24,311 nucleotides of DNA, taken from NCBI GenBank assembly GCA_045600025.1, contig JAZRXC010000015.1:1-24311 (forward strand), read 5' to 3'. The number at the start of each line of letters is the position of its first letter. Position 1 is the stretch's first letter. Below are positions 22,575-24,311 of this stretch, in pieces. The DNA is from UBA3774 sp045600025. Its GTDB lineage: Bacteria > Bacillota > Clostridia > Lachnospirales > Lachnospiraceae. The position numbers were made by a program, and so were the translations under genes. Below the pieces are notes generated by a model. The model saw nothing but the letters and a program-made list of their open reading frames with translations. It did not search any database and was not told the DNA's origin.

Positions 22575-24197
22575 ATGGCAAAAGAAATCAAATACGGTGC
22601 AGACGCCCGCAAGGCGCTCGAGACCGGAGTGAATAAACTTGCTGATACCGTACGCGTCACATTAGGTCCGAAAGGCCGCAACGTTGTACTTGATAAGTCT
22701 TATGGTACACCGCTCATCACAAATGATGGTGTAACGATTGCAAAAGAAATCGAACTTGCAGATGGATTCGAAAACATGGGCGCACAGCTCATTAAGGAAG
22801 TTGCCAGCAAGACAAATGATGTAGCAGGTGATGGTACAACTACCGCAACTGTTCTTGCACAGTCAATGGTAAATGCCGGCATGAAGAATCTTGCAGCAGG
22901 CGCTAATCCTATCGTACTTCGCCGCGGTATGAAGAAGGCCACAGAAGTTGCCGTAGAAACAATTGCAAAGATGAGCCGTCCTATCAAGGGCAAGGAACAG
23001 ATTGCAAGAGTTGCAGCTATTTCCGCAGGAGATGATTCAGTAGGTGATATGGTTGCTGAAGCTATGGAAAAGGTTACCGGCAACGGCGTAATCACCATTG
23101 AAGAATCTAAGACGATGCACACAGAACTCGACCTTGTTGAAGGTATGCAGTTTGATCGTGGATACTTAAGTGCTTACATGTGCACAGACATGGAGAAGAT
23201 GGAAGCCCGTCTTGACGATCCGTATATTCTTATTACCGATAAGAAGATCAGTAATATTCAGGAGATACTTCCCGTGCTCGAGCAGCTCGTTCAGAGCGGC
23301 GCGCGTCTTCTGATTATTGCAGAAGATATTGAAGGTGAAGCACTTACCACTCTTATCGTAAATAAGCTTCGCGGCACATTTAATGTAGTTGGTGTTAAGG
23401 CCCCTGGATACGGCGATCGCCGCAAGGAGATACTTCAGGATATTGCTATACTGACAGGCGGCAAGCTCATTAGCGACCAGCTCGGATATGAGCTTAAGGA
23501 TACTACTCTTGATATGCTCGGCCGTGCAAAATCCGTTAAGGTTACAAAAGAGAACACTATCATTGTTGATGGCGCAGGTTCACAGAAGGAGATTAATGAT
23601 CGCCTTGCTCAGATTAAAGCACAGCGCGCAGAAACAACTTCTGATTATGACCGCGAGAAGTATGATGAGAGACTTGCAAAACTCTCCGGCGGCGTAGCAG
23701 TTATCAGAGTCGGCGCAGCAACCGAGACTGAGATGAAGGAAGCCAAGATGCGCATGGAAGATGCTCTTGCAGCAACACGTGCAGCAGTAGAAGAGGGTAT
23801 CATCTGCGGTGGCGGAGCAGCGTATATTCACGCAGCAAAAGAAGTTGCTAAGTTCGCTGAGACTCTGTCAGGCGATGAGAAGACCGGCGCTCAGATAGTT
23901 CTTAAGGCACTTGAAGCTCCTATGTTCACAATTGCAGAAAATGCCGGCCTTGACGGTTCCGTTATTATCAATAAGGTTAAGGAGTCAAAGAAGGGTATCG
24001 GATTTGATGCAGCTAAAGAAGAGTACGTTGATATGGTTGAAGCAGGAATTCTTGATCCTGCTAAGGTTACCCGTTCAGCCCTTCAGAACGCAACATCAGT
24101 TGCCTCAACACTTCTCACAACAGAATCTGTTGTTTCAACTATCAAAGAGCCGCAGCCTCCTATGCCACAGGGCGCAGGAATGGACGGCATGTATTAA
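22575..24197 (+). CDS. groEL: 60-kDa chaperonin GroEL
   Basis: A full-length 540-residue chaperonin. The N-terminal AKEIKYGADARKAL, VTLGPKGRNVVLD, the ATP-binding DGTTTATVLA starting at Asp86, the apical-domain VKAPGYGDRRKEILQDIAILTGG and the equatorial EEGIICGGGAAYIHA are all present without breaks. The C-terminal tail ends with Gly/Met-containing GAGMDGMY, a short version of the GGM tail. The ribosome binding site is a G-rich AGGGGG (22559-22564) about 10 bases from the ATG. Cotranscribed with groES and followed by a strong terminator. Confidence 0.99.
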   Translation: MAKEIKYGADARKALETGVNKLADTVRVTLGPKGRNVVLDKSYGTPLITNDGVTIAKEIELADGFENMGAQLIKEVASKTNDVAGDGTTTATVLAQSMVNAGMKNLAAGANPIVLRRGMKKATEVAVETIAKMSRPIKGKEQIARVAAISAGDDSVGDMVAEAMEKVTGNGVITIEESKTMHTELDLVEGMQFDRGYLSAYMCTDMEKMEARLDDPYILITDKKISNIQEILPVLEQLVQSGARLLIIAEDIEGEALTTLIVNKLRGTFNVVGVKAPGYGDRRKEILQDIAILTGGKLISDQLGYELKDTTLDMLGRAKSVKVTKENTIIVDGAGSQKEINDRLAQIKAQRAETTSDYDREKYDERLAKLSGGVAVIRVGAATETEMKEAKMRMEDALAATRAAVEEGIICGGGAAYIHAAKEVAKFAETLSGDEKTGAQIVLKALEAPMFTIAENAGLDGSVIINKVKESKKGIGFDAAKEEYVDMVEAGILDPAKVTRSALQNATSVASTLLTTESVVSTIKEPQPPMPQGAGMDGMY

Positions 24198-24214
24198 TCA
24201 TAATTAGCTTTTTT

Positions 24215-24250
24215 AAAGCCACGCTTACTAAAATAAAGCGTGGCTTTTTT
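24215..24250 (+). terminator. intrinsic terminator of groESL
   Basis: A perfect 12-base stem AAAGCCACGCTT (24215-24226) with AAGCGTGGCTTT (24236-24247), nine-base loop and a six-T run (24245-24250). The remaining 61 bases of the window are AT-rich and show no gene. Confidence 0.94.
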
Positions 24251-24311
24251 ATTGCCGTTTTTTTAATTATATAACCGTAATAACAGTGCAGTTGATTGCA
24301 TTGATAAGTGA

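Overview
The window looks like a piece of a Clostridia chromosome, most likely Lachnospiraceae. The evidence is moderate-to-low G+C by eye, strong AGGAGG-type ribosome binding sites, tRNA genes without encoded CCA, a sodium-pumping oxaloacetate decarboxylase with a separate biotin carrier, the cmk-ispH-rpsA order, and a CpsB/C/D polysaccharide control module. The genus cannot be fixed from sequence reading alone. Almost all genes are on the + strand; only one (about 15474-16202) is on the - strand.

Layout. 1-2227: the 3' part of a large YfhO-type membrane protein with an unusual Glu-rich tail, then yigZ. 2220-5672: a four-gene decarboxylase operon (gamma, biotin carrier, beta, alpha) with its own promoter, a palindromic candidate operator between the -35 and -10 boxes, and a strong terminator. 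5694-10323: a BaiN/YhiN-type flavoprotein, cmk, ispH, an S1-domain protein and a lipoprotein, packed with short overlaps and ending in a terminator. 10350-14268: glyQS, cysS, mrnC and rlmB (translation and rRNA maturation). 14282-14528: a textbook promoter, tRNA-Val(UAC), elongator tRNA-Met(CAU) and a terminator. 14556-16782: an AEC-family transporter that overlaps a convergent DUF2007-like membrane protein, then rlmH with a terminator. 16804-20756: an exopolysaccharide control module with two Wzz-type proteins (the first carrying what looks like a dead kinase domain), a CpsD tyrosine kinase and a CpsB phosphatase. 20752-21509: a TPP riboswitch whose 3' end contains the ribosome binding site of thiT. 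21551-24250: a membrane-anchored, charged helical protein of unknown function, then groES-groEL and a terminator.

How the parts work together. The decarboxylase should couple oxaloacetate decarboxylation to Na+ export. The Cps proteins should control polymer chain length through a tyrosine phosphorylation cycle, but no glycosyltransferase, flippase or polymerase lies in this window. The cmk to rlmB stretch is housekeeping. I see no insertion sequence, prophage, CRISPR array or toxin-antitoxin pair, and no convincing wholly new system. The best leads are the palindrome in the decarboxylase promoter, the probably leaderless flavoprotein mRNA, the pseudokinase-like Wzz protein, the riboswitch embedding the ribosome binding site, the groESL upstream region with a palindrome but no CIRCE, and several unrecognised membrane or lipoprotein genes.
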